From NCBI GenBank assembly GCA_014190675.1, contig BJGT01000004.1, positions 1 to 64,000 on the forward strand: DNA of 64,000 bases. Direction: 5' to 3'. Below the pieces are notes generated by a model. It was not told where the DNA came from. It was given only the letters and a program-made list of their open reading frames with translations, and made no database searches. Shown here piece after piece: positions 35,896 through 45,032 of this stretch. Position 1 is the first letter of the stretch, and each line of letters opens with the position of its first letter. The position numbers and the translations under genes were made by a program. The stretch comes from Comamonadaceae bacterium (GTDB taxonomy: Bacteria > Pseudomonadota > Gammaproteobacteria > Burkholderiales > Burkholderiaceae_C).

Positions 35896-36663
35896 ATGAC
35901 TTTCTTGGCCATCGACGTGGGCAACACCCGCCTTAAATGGGCGCTCTACCAACAGCCCCGCCCAGGCGCTGCCCTGATCGCACAGGGCGCCGAGTTTTTG
36001 GAGCATATCGAGCGGCTTGCCGAGGGGCCCTGGGCCGAATTGCCCTCGCCCAAGCGCATGCTGGGCTGCATTGTGGCGGGAGACGCGCCCCGGCGCCGGG
36101 TCGAGGAACAAATGGAGCTATGGGACGTGGCAGCCCAATGGGTCGTGGCGAGCCCAAGTGAGGCCGGGCTGGTGAACGGTTACGACCACCCGGCCAGGCT
36201 AGGCGCTGACCGCTGGGTTGCCATGGTCGGGGCCTGGCACCATCTGCTGGCCCAAGGCCCTCCGAGCCCGCTGGTGGTGGTGATGGTCGGTACAGCGGTC
36301 ACAGTAGATGCGCTGGACGAAAAAGGCCGGTTTTTGGGCGGCCTGATCCTGCCCGGCCACGGCATCATGTTGCGCGCGCTGGAGACTGGCACCGCCGGCC
36401 TGCAAGTGCCCACTGGCGAGGTGCGTGAATTTCCCACCAACACCAGCGATGCACTCACCAGCGGCGGCACCTATGCCATTGCCGGGGCCGTGCTGCGCAT
36501 GGTGCAGCATTTGCACCAGCAGTGTGGCGCCGAGCCCCGCTGTATCTTGACCGGCGGCGCGGGCTGGAAGATGGCGCCGAGCATGGGCCTGGCTTTTGAA
36601 CTGGTCGACAACCTGATCTTCGATGGGCTGCTGAAGATAGCCGAGAGCCGTTCGGGCACCTGA
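35896..36663 (+). CDS. coaX: Type III pantothenate kinase
   Basis: A 255-residue CoaX-type kinase, which phosphorylates pantothenate in the first step of CoA synthesis. The P-loop-like start '[14 protein letters not shown]', the catalytic 'LGADRW' (Asp base), 'GTAVTVDAL' and '[11 protein letters not shown]' are all diagnostic. It needs a monovalent cation and is not feedback-inhibited by CoA. In many betaproteobacteria coaX adjoins birA; here birA is 22 kb away at 58201. The stop faces the DUF2817 gene 9 bp downstream. Confidence 0.94.
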   Translation: MTFLAIDVGNTRLKWALYQQPRPGAALIAQGAEFLEHIERLAEGPWAELPSPKRMLGCIVAGDAPRRRVEEQMELWDVAAQWVVASPSEAGLVNGYDHPARLGADRWVAMVGAWHHLLAQGPPSPLVVVMVGTAVTVDALDEKGRFLGGLILPGHGIMLRALETGTAGLQVPTGEVREFPTNTSDALTSGGTYAIAGAVLRMVQHLHQQCGAEPRCILTGGAGWKMAPSMGLAFELVDNLIFDGLLKIAESRSGT

Positions 36664-36672
36664 CTGCGCAGC

Positions 36673-37767
36673 TCAGGCCCCCAGGCCGGCAACAGCTTGG
36701 CCCAACACCTCGCGGGCCTGGCTGAGAATTTGCTCCCGCCACAGGGGCGTGTCGGTAAAAAACGCGTCTTTCATTTGCTGATGAATCTGTGCTGCCAAGC
36801 CGGGCGCTGCCTGCGGATGCTGGTGCAGCCAGTGGTCAGCACGCAGCGCTTGGAGCATGTCGGCAATCGGCAAGGTGCCGTATTCCAGGGCCAGGCCGGT
36901 GTACTCGGCCTGCGGACATTCTTGGTAGGCCGCGCTCCACATCAGGCCGGTGAGCCAGGCCGAGCTGGAGGACCCGTCGTAGATCGAGGTGACTGGCGTG
37001 GCGCCATTGCCGCCCCACCAATGGCGCGCGCGGGCCAGGGCAGCGGCGTCATCACGGCAGGCAAAAATGCGCTCGCCCACGCCACTGGGTCCCAGGCCGG
37101 TGTGCACATCGACCCAGGCCAGTCGGCGCGCTGACTTGGCCTGCTCGCGCAGAATTTGCCGAACCGTCTGGTTGCTCCAAGTGGGCGCGGTGCCACCGTA
37201 AAAGAGGCCATCGGCAAACTCATGCTGGCCCCGCGTGGTGGTAGCCTGAAAGCCGGCCATGCCGTGGCGGCCGATGTACTCGGTCAGCCCCGCCACATTG
37301 GCAGCATCCGGCGGCCAATGATCAGGCAGCAGCAGCGGATGCAAGCCACGGTAGGCTTCGTTGATCGGCAGGGCTTGCGAAAAATCCTGAAAATTGCGGT
37401 TCAGGTCAACATTCTCATGGGTCACCCGGCGCAGGTGGGAAAACCCATGGGGATTGAGCGCATGCACATACAAAAGAGCCACGCCCTGCGCCCGGCTTTG
37501 CGCCCGCAGGGCGGCATCCCCCAGCGCGTCAACCTGCACGCCGCTGCCGCAGAAGCCCTCCACACCATGGCAGGCACTCGTCACAATCAGCAGCCGATCG
37601 GCGTTGGCAGCGCCATCGAGCACCAAGTCTGTGGCGAGCGCCTCGCCGTCGCGGCCAGGCAGCGGGTGCGGGTAAGACTGCACTGCCAGGCCGGCGCTAG
37701 CAGCAGCGGCTAAAAACTTGGCCCGTGCCTGGGCGTAGCTTGGTGAGAAAGGCTGGCCTGGCTCCAT
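36673..37767 (-). CDS. DUF2817 / M14-like zinc peptidase-family protein
   Basis: A 364-residue protein of the M14-like DUF2817 group. 'TSACHGVEGFCGSG' supplies the first zinc ligands (H67, E70), 'NPHGFSHLRRVTHENVDLNRNF' is the following family segment, 'WVDVHTGLG' the second His and 'LALEYGT' the general-base Glu near the end. Members are predicted amidases or carboxypeptidases on small substrates; the substrate is unknown. No signal peptide is visible, so it acts in the cytoplasm. It lies 12 bp upstream of the M20 gene's 3' end side, on the same strand after it. Confidence 0.85.
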   Translation of the reverse strand: MEPGQPFSPSYAQARAKFLAAAASAGLAVQSYPHPLPGRDGEALATDLVLDGAANADRLLIVTSACHGVEGFCGSGVQVDALGDAALRAQSRAQGVALLYVHALNPHGFSHLRRVTHENVDLNRNFQDFSQALPINEAYRGLHPLLLPDHWPPDAANVAGLTEYIGRHGMAGFQATTTRGQHEFADGLFYGGTAPTWSNQTVRQILREQAKSARRLAWVDVHTGLGPSGVGERIFACRDDAAALARARHWWGGNGATPVTSIYDGSSSSAWLTGLMWSAAYQECPQAEYTGLALEYGTLPIADMLQALRADHWLHQHPQAAPGLAAQIHQQMKDAFFTDTPLWREQILSQAREVLGQAVAGLGA

Positions 37768-37779
37768 GTCGTAGCCCCC

Positions 37780-38970
37780 TCAAGCGGCCTTGAACCAGGC
37801 CTCCGCCAGCCGCACCCAGTAGGTGGCGCCCAGTGGGATCAGGTCGTCATTGAAATCGTAGCTCGGGTTGTGCAGCATGCAGGGGCCTCCGCCGTGGTCA
37901 ATATCGCGGTGCGAGCCATCGCCATTGGCAATGAAGTTGTAGCAACCGGGTTTGGCCTGCAGCATGAAAGAAAAATCTTCAGCACCCATGGTGGGCTCCT
38001 GCTGCAGCACATTGTCCGGACCCACAATGCTGGCCATTACTGCGCGGGCAAACTCGGCCTCTTTGGCGCTGTTGACGGTGGGCGGATAGTTGCGGACAAA
38101 TTCGAACTCGCAGCTCAAGCCAAAGGCTGCGCAGGTGTGCTCGGCAATCTGCCGCATACGGGCTTCGATCATGTCGAGCACCTCCACGGAGAAGGTGCGC
38201 ACGGTGCCGCGCAACTCGCAGCTGTTGGGGATGACATTGGTGGCCTCGCCGGCATGGATCATGGTGACCGAAATCACGCCGGCGTCGATGGGTTTTTTGT
38301 TGCGCGTGATGATGGTCTGAAAGGCCTGCACCATCTGGCAGGCCACGGGCACCGGGTCCAGACCATTGTGCGGCAGGGCGGCATGGGCCCCCTTACCCCG
38401 AATGACCACCTTGAATTCATTGCTGGAGGCCATCACCGGCCCCGGGCTGACAGCAAACTTGCCCACCTCGGTGCCGGGCCAGTTGTGCATGCCAAACACG
38501 GCGTCCATCGGAAACTGCTCAAACAAACCGTCCTTGATCATCTCGCGCGCACCACCACCGCCCTCTTCGGCGGGCTGGAAAATCAAGTAAACCGTGCCGT
38601 CAAACAAGCGCTGCTTGGCAAAGTGCTGCGCGGCTGCGAGCAGCATGGCGGTGTGGCCGTCATGGCCGCAGGCGTGCATCTTGCCTTTGTTCTGGCTGGC
38701 GTGGCTGAAGGTGTTGAACTCTTGCATGGGCAGGGCGTCCATGTCGGCGCGCAGGCCAATGGCGCGGTGAGAGGTGCCATTTTTGACAATCCCCACCACG
38801 CCGGTGGTGCCCAGGCCGCGGTGGATGGGGATGCCCCACTCGGTCAGCTTGGCGGCCACCAGGTCGGCGGTGCGCACTTCTTCAAAACAGAGTTCCGGGT
38901 GGGCATGAATATCTCGGCGAATGGCGGCAATCGAGGCGGCCTGGGTCACAATGGAATCAATGATTTTCAC
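37780..38970 (-). CDS. M20 family amidohydrolase (aminoacylase/hippurate hydrolase type)
   Basis: A 396-residue M20D metallohydrolase: 'GLRADMDALP', 'HACGHDGHTAMLLAAA' (metal ligands), 'QPAEEGGGGA' (catalytic Glu pair), then the lid domain and 'MGAEDFSFMLQAKPG' with the last ligand His region. It removes an acyl group from N-acyl amino acids or cleaves amino-acid amides. The GTG at 38970 has AAGGAG 5 nt upstream and gives the usual N-terminus; an ATG-type start further up lacks a site. It is followed on the same strand by the DUF2817 gene after 12 bp, so two amide-cleaving enzymes form a likely operon. Confidence 0.92.
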   Translation of the reverse strand: MKIIDSIVTQAASIAAIRRDIHAHPELCFEEVRTADLVAAKLTEWGIPIHRGLGTTGVVGIVKNGTSHRAIGLRADMDALPMQEFNTFSHASQNKGKMHACGHDGHTAMLLAAAQHFAKQRLFDGTVYLIFQPAEEGGGGAREMIKDGLFEQFPMDAVFGMHNWPGTEVGKFAVSPGPVMASSNEFKVVIRGKGAHAALPHNGLDPVPVACQMVQAFQTIITRNKKPIDAGVISVTMIHAGEATNVIPNSCELRGTVRTFSVEVLDMIEARMRQIAEHTCAAFGLSCEFEFVRNYPPTVNSAKEAEFARAVMASIVGPDNVLQQEPTMGAEDFSFMLQAKPGCYNFIANGDGSHRDIDHGGGPCMLHNPSYDFNDDLIPLGATYWVRLAEAWFKAA

Positions 38971-39092
38971 GATATCTCCTTTTTTTGCAAGTCTAGCGCC
39001 AAGTAGCCGGGGCTGCCCCAGGCAGGCCATAGTGCTGGGTTGCTCGCCAAAAACCCGGCCAGCCCCTGCGGCCGGCCAAGCTGGATAAGGCC

Positions 39093-41216
39093 ATGACACC
39101 CTCCAACATCTTGATTCACAGCAGCGGCCACGGCACTGCACAAGCAGAGGCTGGCAGCCAGCAGGTGCTCGGCGCCTGCCCGCACGATTGCCCGGACACC
39201 TGCTCCTTGCTAACCACCGTCTCGCTCGGCGTGGCCATCAAGGTGCAGGGCAACCCGGCGCATCCCCAAACCGCAGGCACCCTGTGCGCCAAGGTGGCCC
39301 GCTACACCGAGCGCAGCTACCACCCCGAACGGGTGCTGCGGCCACTCAAGCGCAGCGGCCCAAAGGGCAGCGGACAGTTTGTACCCGTGAGTTGGGACAC
39401 CGCGCTGAGCGATATTGCGGCGCGGCTGCAGGCCATCGTGGCGCGCGGTGGTGACGCAGCACAGGCCATCCTGCCTTACAGCTACGCCGGCACCATGGGC
39501 CTGGTGCAGCGCGACAGCATGTCGTCGCGATTTTTCCACCAGCTTGGCGCCTCTTTGCTGCAACGCACCATCTGTGCATCGGCTGGCGGCGAGGGTCTGG
39601 TGCACACCCTGGGCGGCAAGCTCGGCATGCGGGTGGAGTTTTTTGCGCAATCCAAGCTGATCCTGATCTGGGGCAGCAACTCCATCACCAGCAACCTGCA
39701 TTTTTGGCGCTATGCACAGGAGGCCAAGCGCCAGGGCGCCAAGCTGGTGTGCATCGATCCGAGGCGCAGCGAGACGGCAGAAAAATGCCATGAACACCTG
39801 GCACTGCTGCCCGGTACCGATGCCGCGCTGGCACTGGCCTTGATGCATGAGCTGATCACCCATGACTGGCTGGACCAGGCCTACCTGGACGACCACACGC
39901 TGGGCTGGGACTTGATGCGCTCGCGCGCCCTGCAATGGCCGCCCGAGCGGGCGGCGAGCGTTTGCGGCATCAGCCCAGCGCAAATCAGGGCGCTGGCGCA
40001 AAACTACGGCAGCTGTGCGCGGCGCGGGGAGCCTGTGGCGATTCGCATGAACTACGGGCTGCAGCGGGTGCGCGGGGGCGGCAATGCGGTGCGGCTGATT
40101 GCCTGCTTGCCGGCCCTGGTTGGCGCCTGGCGGCACCGCGCTGGCGGCGTGCTGCTGTCAAGCGGCGGCAATTTCCCGGTCAACTTAGATGCACTGCAGC
40201 GCCCCGATCTGCTGGCCGGGCGCCGGCCACGCAGCATCAACATGAGCACCATTGGAGACGACCTGCTGCGCCCGGCCAGCGCTGAATTTGGCCCGGCCAT
40301 TGAGGCCCTGGTGGTTTACAACAGCAACCCGGTGGCGGTGGCGCCCGACTCTTCCCGTGTGGTGCAGGGTTTTGCACGCAGTGATTTGTTTACCGTGGTA
40401 CTTGAGCATTTTCAGACCGACACCGCTGATTACGCAGACTACATCCTGCCGGCTACCACACAGCTCGAACACTGGGATGTGCATGCCAGTTACGGCCACA
40501 CCGACGCCCTGCTGAACCGTCCGGCTATTGCGCCGCAGGGAGAGGCAAAAACCAACACCCAAATATTTCGAGAACTGGCCCAACGCATGGGCTTGAGCGA
40601 CCCGGCCTTTGTGGAAGACGACCTCAGCCTGTGTCGCCTGGCCTACGGGGAATCAGTGGACTTTGAGGTTTTGTTGAGACAAGGCTTTGCCTGCGTCAAC
40701 CAGGAGCCCGCACCATTTGCCCAGGGCGGCTTTGCCACACCCTCTGGCAAATGCGAGTTCTACAGCGCCAGATTGGCGGCCCAAGGGCTGGACGGCCTGC
40801 CTGACTACCTGCCAAATTACGAGCCTCCCGGCTCGTCTACAGACTATCCCTTGGCCATGATCTCACCGCCGGCCCGCAACTTTCTCAACTCCAGCTTTGT
40901 CAACGTCAAGAGCCTGCGCGACCTAGAAGTTGAGCCGCTGCTAGAGATGCATGCCCAGGACGCCGCCGCACGGGGCATCAACGATGGCGCCACGGTGCGG
41001 GTGTTCAACCAGCGCGGGGTACACCATTGCAAGGTCAAGATCTCGCAGCGCGCCCGCCCTGGCGTGGTTCACGGCATGGGCCTGTGGTGGCGCAAATATG
41101 GCCTGGACGGCACCAACGTCAATCAACTCACCAGCCAAAAACTCACCGACCTGGGGCAGGCACCCACGTTTTACGATTGCCTGGTGGAGGTGGCGCTGGC
41201 GTCAACCCCGGCATAA
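39093..41216 (+). CDS. Molybdopterin-dependent oxidoreductase (Mo-bisPGD family)
   Basis: A 707-residue enzyme of the DMSO reductase superfamily. Four Cys for a [4Fe-4S] cluster are C29, C33, C37 ('CPHDCPDTC') and C65 ('GTLCAK'). 'LIWGSNSITSNLHFWRYAQEAKRQGAKLVCIDPRRSETA' is the cofactor-binding core and the molydopterin-binding C-terminal domain starts near residue 580 ('MISPPARNFLNSSF'). There is no Tat leader, so it is cytoplasmic, and no partner Fe-S or membrane subunit adjoins it. The 'CPHDCPDTC' type is widespread and mostly uncharacterised; its electron partner and substrate are unknown. Confidence 0.9.
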   Translation: MTPSNILIHSSGHGTAQAEAGSQQVLGACPHDCPDTCSLLTTVSLGVAIKVQGNPAHPQTAGTLCAKVARYTERSYHPERVLRPLKRSGPKGSGQFVPVSWDTALSDIAARLQAIVARGGDAAQAILPYSYAGTMGLVQRDSMSSRFFHQLGASLLQRTICASAGGEGLVHTLGGKLGMRVEFFAQSKLILIWGSNSITSNLHFWRYAQEAKRQGAKLVCIDPRRSETAEKCHEHLALLPGTDAALALALMHELITHDWLDQAYLDDHTLGWDLMRSRALQWPPERAASVCGISPAQIRALAQNYGSCARRGEPVAIRMNYGLQRVRGGGNAVRLIACLPALVGAWRHRAGGVLLSSGGNFPVNLDALQRPDLLAGRRPRSINMSTIGDDLLRPASAEFGPAIEALVVYNSNPVAVAPDSSRVVQGFARSDLFTVVLEHFQTDTADYADYILPATTQLEHWDVHASYGHTDALLNRPAIAPQGEAKTNTQIFRELAQRMGLSDPAFVEDDLSLCRLAYGESVDFEVLLRQGFACVNQEPAPFAQGGFATPSGKCEFYSARLAAQGLDGLPDYLPNYEPPGSSTDYPLAMISPPARNFLNSSFVNVKSLRDLEVEPLLEMHAQDAAARGINDGATVRVFNQRGVHHCKVKISQRARPGVVHGMGLWWRKYGLDGTNVNQLTSQKLTDLGQAPTFYDCLVEVALASTPA

Positions 41217-41310
41217 GGCCTGGTCATTTCATCTCACGAATCTAGCGCTGGCCGTCTTCTAGGGTTTTCCCGCATACCGCACCCCTGGCTGGCTGGGTAA
41301 GCTCTTGTGC

Positions 41311-42168
41311 ATGGCTTTGAATCACCTGTCCCCGGATCAAGTGGCGTCCTACCACCGGAACGGCTACCTGAGCCCACTGCATGCCATGCCGCCGGCCCAG
41401 GCCCAAACTAATTTGGCACGCTACCAGGCGCTCTGCGCGCAAGAAGGTGGTGTGCTGACCAAGCGCAGCAACAACAAGCCGCATCTGCTGGTGCCCTGGC
41501 TGGCTGAACTGGTGCGACACCCAGCTATTTTGGATGCGGTCGAGGACGTGATCGGGCCCAACCTGCTGTGCTGGGCTTCAGGTTTTTTTCACAAGCCTGC
41601 GAACTCTTCAGACTTCGTCTCATGGCACCAGGATTCGACCTACTGGGGCCTGTCCAAGCCAGAGGTTGTCACCGCCTGGGTGGCCTTCACGGCGTCTTTG
41701 CCAGTCTCGGGTTGCATGCGCGTGATGGCGGGCACGCAAACCCAGGACCAGCTCGCCCACCGCGATACTTTTTCGAGCAGCAACATGCTCAGCCGCGGCC
41801 AGGAAGTCGCGGTCAACGTGGACCCGTCACAGGCCATTGACATCGTGCTGCAGCCCGGTGAGTTCTCGCTCCACCATATTCGGATCGTGCATGGCTCGGA
41901 ACCCAATCGCGCAGACTGGCCTCGCATTGGCTTCGCCATACGCTACATCCCCACCGACATGCGCCAACTCTCGGCCATCCGAGACAGCGCAACGCTGGTG
42001 CGGGGACATGATGACTTTGGCCATTTTGACCCCGAACCAGCACCGCTATCTGATTTTCACCCGGATGCGGTGGCCTTCCACAGCAGCATGATCGAGCGCA
42101 CCACGCAGATCCTGTTTGCTGGCGCGAGCAAGAAGCGCGAGTACGAACCACTGCGCTCACCCAGCTAA
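41311..42168 (+). CDS. Phytanoyl-CoA dioxygenase (PhyH) family protein
   Basis: A 285-residue Fe(II)/2-oxoglutarate oxygenase. The iron ligands are seen as H106-x-D108 in 'FVSWHQDSTYWGL' and the distal H194 in 'RIVHGSEPNRAD', with R200 as a candidate 2-oxoglutarate anchor. Enzymes of this type hydroxylate small acids, osmolytes or acyl-CoA. The ATG at 41311 is preferred to a TTG at 41305. It lies 51 bp before a TRAP binding-protein gene on the same strand, so it probably acts on the acid that transporter imports. Confidence 0.88.
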   Translation: MALNHLSPDQVASYHRNGYLSPLHAMPPAQAQTNLARYQALCAQEGGVLTKRSNNKPHLLVPWLAELVRHPAILDAVEDVIGPNLLCWASGFFHKPANSSDFVSWHQDSTYWGLSKPEVVTAWVAFTASLPVSGCMRVMAGTQTQDQLAHRDTFSSSNMLSRGQEVAVNVDPSQAIDIVLQPGEFSLHHIRIVHGSEPNRADWPRIGFAIRYIPTDMRQLSAIRDSATLVRGHDDFGHFDPEPAPLSDFHPDAVAFHSSMIERTTQILFAGASKKREYEPLRSPS

Positions 42169-42219
42169 GCGCTGGGCACAGGTTTAATGTTGCCAGACAC
42201 ATAACCCAGGAGAAACTCC

Positions 42220-43212
42220 ATGCTAAAACGTCGCCAGTTGATTGCCGCGGCCGGTGTGACCGTAGCCGCCGCCCACCTCCCGAATGCCCAAGCCCAGACG
42301 GTGACCAGTCTGCGCATCACCCATGTCTTGTCGCCCAACGAGCCGGCCAATGAGGCTTGCTTGCTGCTCGCAGCACGCATCACCGACAGAAGCCAGGGAA
42401 AAATCAAGGTCGAGGTTTTCCCGCAAGGTCAGCTCGGGGGCAACAAGGAGCAGTATGAACTGATGCGCCAGGGTGCCAACGTCATGGTGCTTGGCGATCC
42501 AAGCGCTATTGGTGATTTCGTTCCAGATTTCGGCGTGCTCAACGGGCCCTACCTGCTCAAACAGCCGCAGGAATTTCGTAAGTTACTGGCCAGTCAGTGG
42601 TATGCCGAACTCAATGCCCGGGCGCAACGCGAGCAGTCGATCCGGGTGCTTACCCTGGGCGGTTTTTTCGGCGCACGGCATGCGCTTAGCAACAAGCCGC
42701 TGCGCACGCCAAACGATTTCAAAGGCGTGGCCTTTCGAGTGCCGCCAACCTTGATGTGGATAGAAACCTTCAAGGCATTGGGCACGCGCCCGGTAACCAT
42801 CCCGTGGCCAGAAATATACAGCGCCATGCAGCAAGGTGTGGCCGACGCCGTCGAGGCCCCGTTCGCATCAATTTGGGGCATGAAGTTGCACGAAACACGC
42901 AAGGTGTTGTCCTTGACCGGGCATTTTCTTTCCTGGATTGGGTGGATCATGAACGAGCGTTTGTGGCAGCGGATACCGGCCGATTTACGCGCAATCATCC
43001 AGGAAGAAGCTGATGCCGCAGCCGCCTTCATGACAACGCGAACTCTCGAAATTGACAATGAATACATCAAACGCTTTCAAGATGCTGGCGTGACCATTGT
43101 TCGTGATCTGGACTACGCGGCACTGCAAAAGGCGACTGAGAGCGTCTACTCGGCGATACCGAACTGGACACCTGGTTTGCACGCCAGAGTCAAGCAAATT
43201 CTCACCAGCTAA
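42220..43212 (+). CDS. dctP: TRAP transporter substrate-binding protein DctP
   Basis: A 330-residue receptor. A signal peptide ends near 'NAQA-Q' (residue ~25; Arg pair at 4-5 makes Tat export possible). The mature protein begins with 'LRITHVLSPNEPANEACLLLAARITDRSQGKIKVEVFPQGQLGG', the DctP consensus, and 'GVAFRVPPTLMWIETFKALG' contains the ligand-binding Arg. A good CAGGAGA site lies 9 nt before the ATG. DctQ and DctM follow in order on the same strand. Confidence 0.92.
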   Translation: MLKRRQLIAAAGVTVAAAHLPNAQAQTVTSLRITHVLSPNEPANEACLLLAARITDRSQGKIKVEVFPQGQLGGNKEQYELMRQGANVMVLGDPSAIGDFVPDFGVLNGPYLLKQPQEFRKLLASQWYAELNARAQREQSIRVLTLGGFFGARHALSNKPLRTPNDFKGVAFRVPPTLMWIETFKALGTRPVTIPWPEIYSAMQQGVADAVEAPFASIWGMKLHETRKVLSLTGHFLSWIGWIMNERLWQRIPADLRAIIQEEADAAAAFMTTRTLEIDNEYIKRFQDAGVTIVRDLDYAALQKATESVYSAIPNWTPGLHARVKQILTS

Positions 43213-43222
43213 GCACTGGGGG

Positions 43223-43723
43223 ATGAGTGACCATTTGCCGCTGACGCCGGACGCCGAGTGGACGCCCGGCGAGTGGCACCGCAATATCGAAGAGTGCATT
43301 GCCTGCGTGGCCTTGGCAATCACTGTGCTTTGCACATCATGGGGCGTATTCACCCGTTATGTTTCTGCACAACCGGCCACCTGGGCGGCCGAGATCGCAG
43401 CAGCAGGCTTTTGTTGGGTGATCTTCTTCGGCGCCGCAGCGGTCTACAAGCGTGCGGGCCATGTGTCGATTGACATCCTGGTCGTGCGCCTGCCAACTCG
43501 CCTGCGCCGCGCGATTGCAATAGGCGCGGATCTTTTGGTGTTGGTTTTCCTGATAGGGACAAGTTGGCTGGCAAGCGTCTACACAGCCAATTCATGGGAC
43601 TCTCCCATGCCCTCGCTTCGCTGGCCCTATTCGATCCATTACGCCGGTGCCGCTCTTGGTCTGATGGCCATGACCCTGCGCCATGCGCAGTCGGCGTGGC
43701 GCCGCCAGGTTCTCGCAAACTAA
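43223..43723 (+). CDS. dctQ: TRAP transporter small permease DctQ
   Basis: A 166-residue protein with four helices. 'TSWGVFTRYVSAQPATWAAEIAAAGFCWVIFFGAAAVYKRAGHVSIDILV' is the DctQ core. Start at the ATG at 43223, 10 bp after dctP, with a G-rich site directly upstream. It links the receptor to DctM. Confidence 0.9.
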   Translation: MSDHLPLTPDAEWTPGEWHRNIEECIACVALAITVLCTSWGVFTRYVSAQPATWAAEIAAAGFCWVIFFGAAAVYKRAGHVSIDILVVRLPTRLRRAIAIGADLLVLVFLIGTSWLASVYTANSWDSPMPSLRWPYSIHYAGAALGLMAMTLRHAQSAWRRQVLAN

Positions 43724-43738
43724 CACCCAGAGTGCGCG

Positions 43739-45025
43739 ATGGAATACCTGCCCCTGTTGCTGATGCTGGGCTTGTTTGCACTCAATGTGCCGGTGGCCAT
43801 GGCGATGGGCATAGGCGCAATCTCCTACTTCGTCTTCAAAGCCGATGAGTTGCCGCTCGAACTCTTTGCCCAAAGACTGATCAGCGCGACAGACTCATTT
43901 CCGCTGCTCGCTGTACCCTTTTTCGTACTCGCCAGTGTGATCATGAACCACGCCGGCATCACCCGGCGCTTGATGGCGCTGGCAGAGTCGCTGGTAGGCC
44001 ACATGACGGGTGCACTCGCGCAAGTCACCGTGCTGGTCTCAACCCTGATGGGCGGGCTGTCTGCCTCGGCTAACGCGGATGCCGCAATGGATGCCAAGAT
44101 GATTGGGCCGCAAATGATCCGGCATGGCTACAGCCCAGCCTTCGCGGCCGCGATTTCAGCCTGCTCGGCAGTGATCACACCGATCATCCCGCCCGGCATC
44201 GGGTTCATCATCTACGGCTTTATTGCCGACGTGTCGATTGGCCGCCTTTTCATGAGTGGTGTGGTGCCAGGCCTGATGCTGTGCGTCTTCCTGATGGTCA
44301 CGGTACACCTGATTGCCCGCACTCGCGGCTATAAAGCGCAGCGCAGCACTCGCGCCAAGCCAGCCGAAATATGGCGCGCCTTTGTCGATGCCCTGGGCGC
44401 TTTGTCTATCCTGGTCTTCATTATGTTTGGCATCCGCTACGGAATTTTCACGCCAACCGAAGCGGGGGCATTGGCCGCGGTTTACGCGATATTGATTGGC
44501 ACGGTTTGGCATCGCGAGCTAAAAGCAGCCCATATTTTCCCGATTTTGATGGAGTCTGTACTGGCGGTGTCGGTGGTGATGCTGATCATCTGCTGTGCGA
44601 CTGCCTTTGGCTATTACATGACTTGGGAAAGGATTCCGCCGCGTATTGCGGTGTGGATAGTTTCGATGACCCAGGACAAATACGTTCTGTTGCTGTTGAT
44701 CAACCTGCTGCTGCTCATCGTCGGGATGCTGATCGAGGGGACGGCAGCACTGATTTTGCTGACCCCGATACTGGTGCCGGTAGCGCTCAAGATTGGCGTC
44801 GACCCCGTGCAGTTTGGCCTAATCATGGTGCTAAATCTGACCATTGGCGGCGTCACGCCGCCGGTGGGTACTTTGATGTTCACCACCTGTTCTATCCTGC
44901 GCGTGCCGCTTGAAGACTTCACGCGGGAGGCCTTGCCCTTCATTGCGGCCATGCTCATGGTGCTGCTGCTGGTCACCTATATTCCAGCACTCTCGCTTTG
45001 GCTTCCCAATTTGGTATTTAAATGA
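43739..45025 (+). CDS. dctM: TRAP transporter large permease DctM
   Basis: A 428-residue permease with about 12 helices. 'PLLAVPFFVLASVIMNHAGITRRLMALAESLVGHMTGALAQVTVL' and 'SASANADAAMDAKMIGPQM' are DctM signatures, and 'GIFTPTEAGALAAVYAI' opens the second half. It lies 15 bp after dctQ and faces the hydroxy-acid oxidase gene (stop at 45033) with a 7-bp gap. It completes a third TRAP system in this window. Confidence 0.93.
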   Translation: MEYLPLLLMLGLFALNVPVAMAMGIGAISYFVFKADELPLELFAQRLISATDSFPLLAVPFFVLASVIMNHAGITRRLMALAESLVGHMTGALAQVTVLVSTLMGGLSASANADAAMDAKMIGPQMIRHGYSPAFAAAISACSAVITPIIPPGIGFIIYGFIADVSIGRLFMSGVVPGLMLCVFLMVTVHLIARTRGYKAQRSTRAKPAEIWRAFVDALGALSILVFIMFGIRYGIFTPTEAGALAAVYAILIGTVWHRELKAAHIFPILMESVLAVSVVMLIICCATAFGYYMTWERIPPRIAVWIVSMTQDKYVLLLLINLLLLIVGMLIEGTAALILLTPILVPVALKIGVDPVQFGLIMVLNLTIGGVTPPVGTLMFTTCSILRVPLEDFTREALPFIAAMLMVLLLVTYIPALSLWLPNLVFK

Positions 45026-45032
45026 GCCGGGT

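Noticed and set aside
36673-38970. DUF2817 and M20 genes considered as part of an arginine/glutamate succinyl pathway
   Set aside because: No ast-type genes nearby and the DUF2817 motif differs from succinylglutamate desuccinylase.
37870-39006. A 378-codon open frame on the plus strand opposite the M20 hydrolase
   Set aside because: His/Gly/Ala-rich shadow of the hydrolase; no domain.
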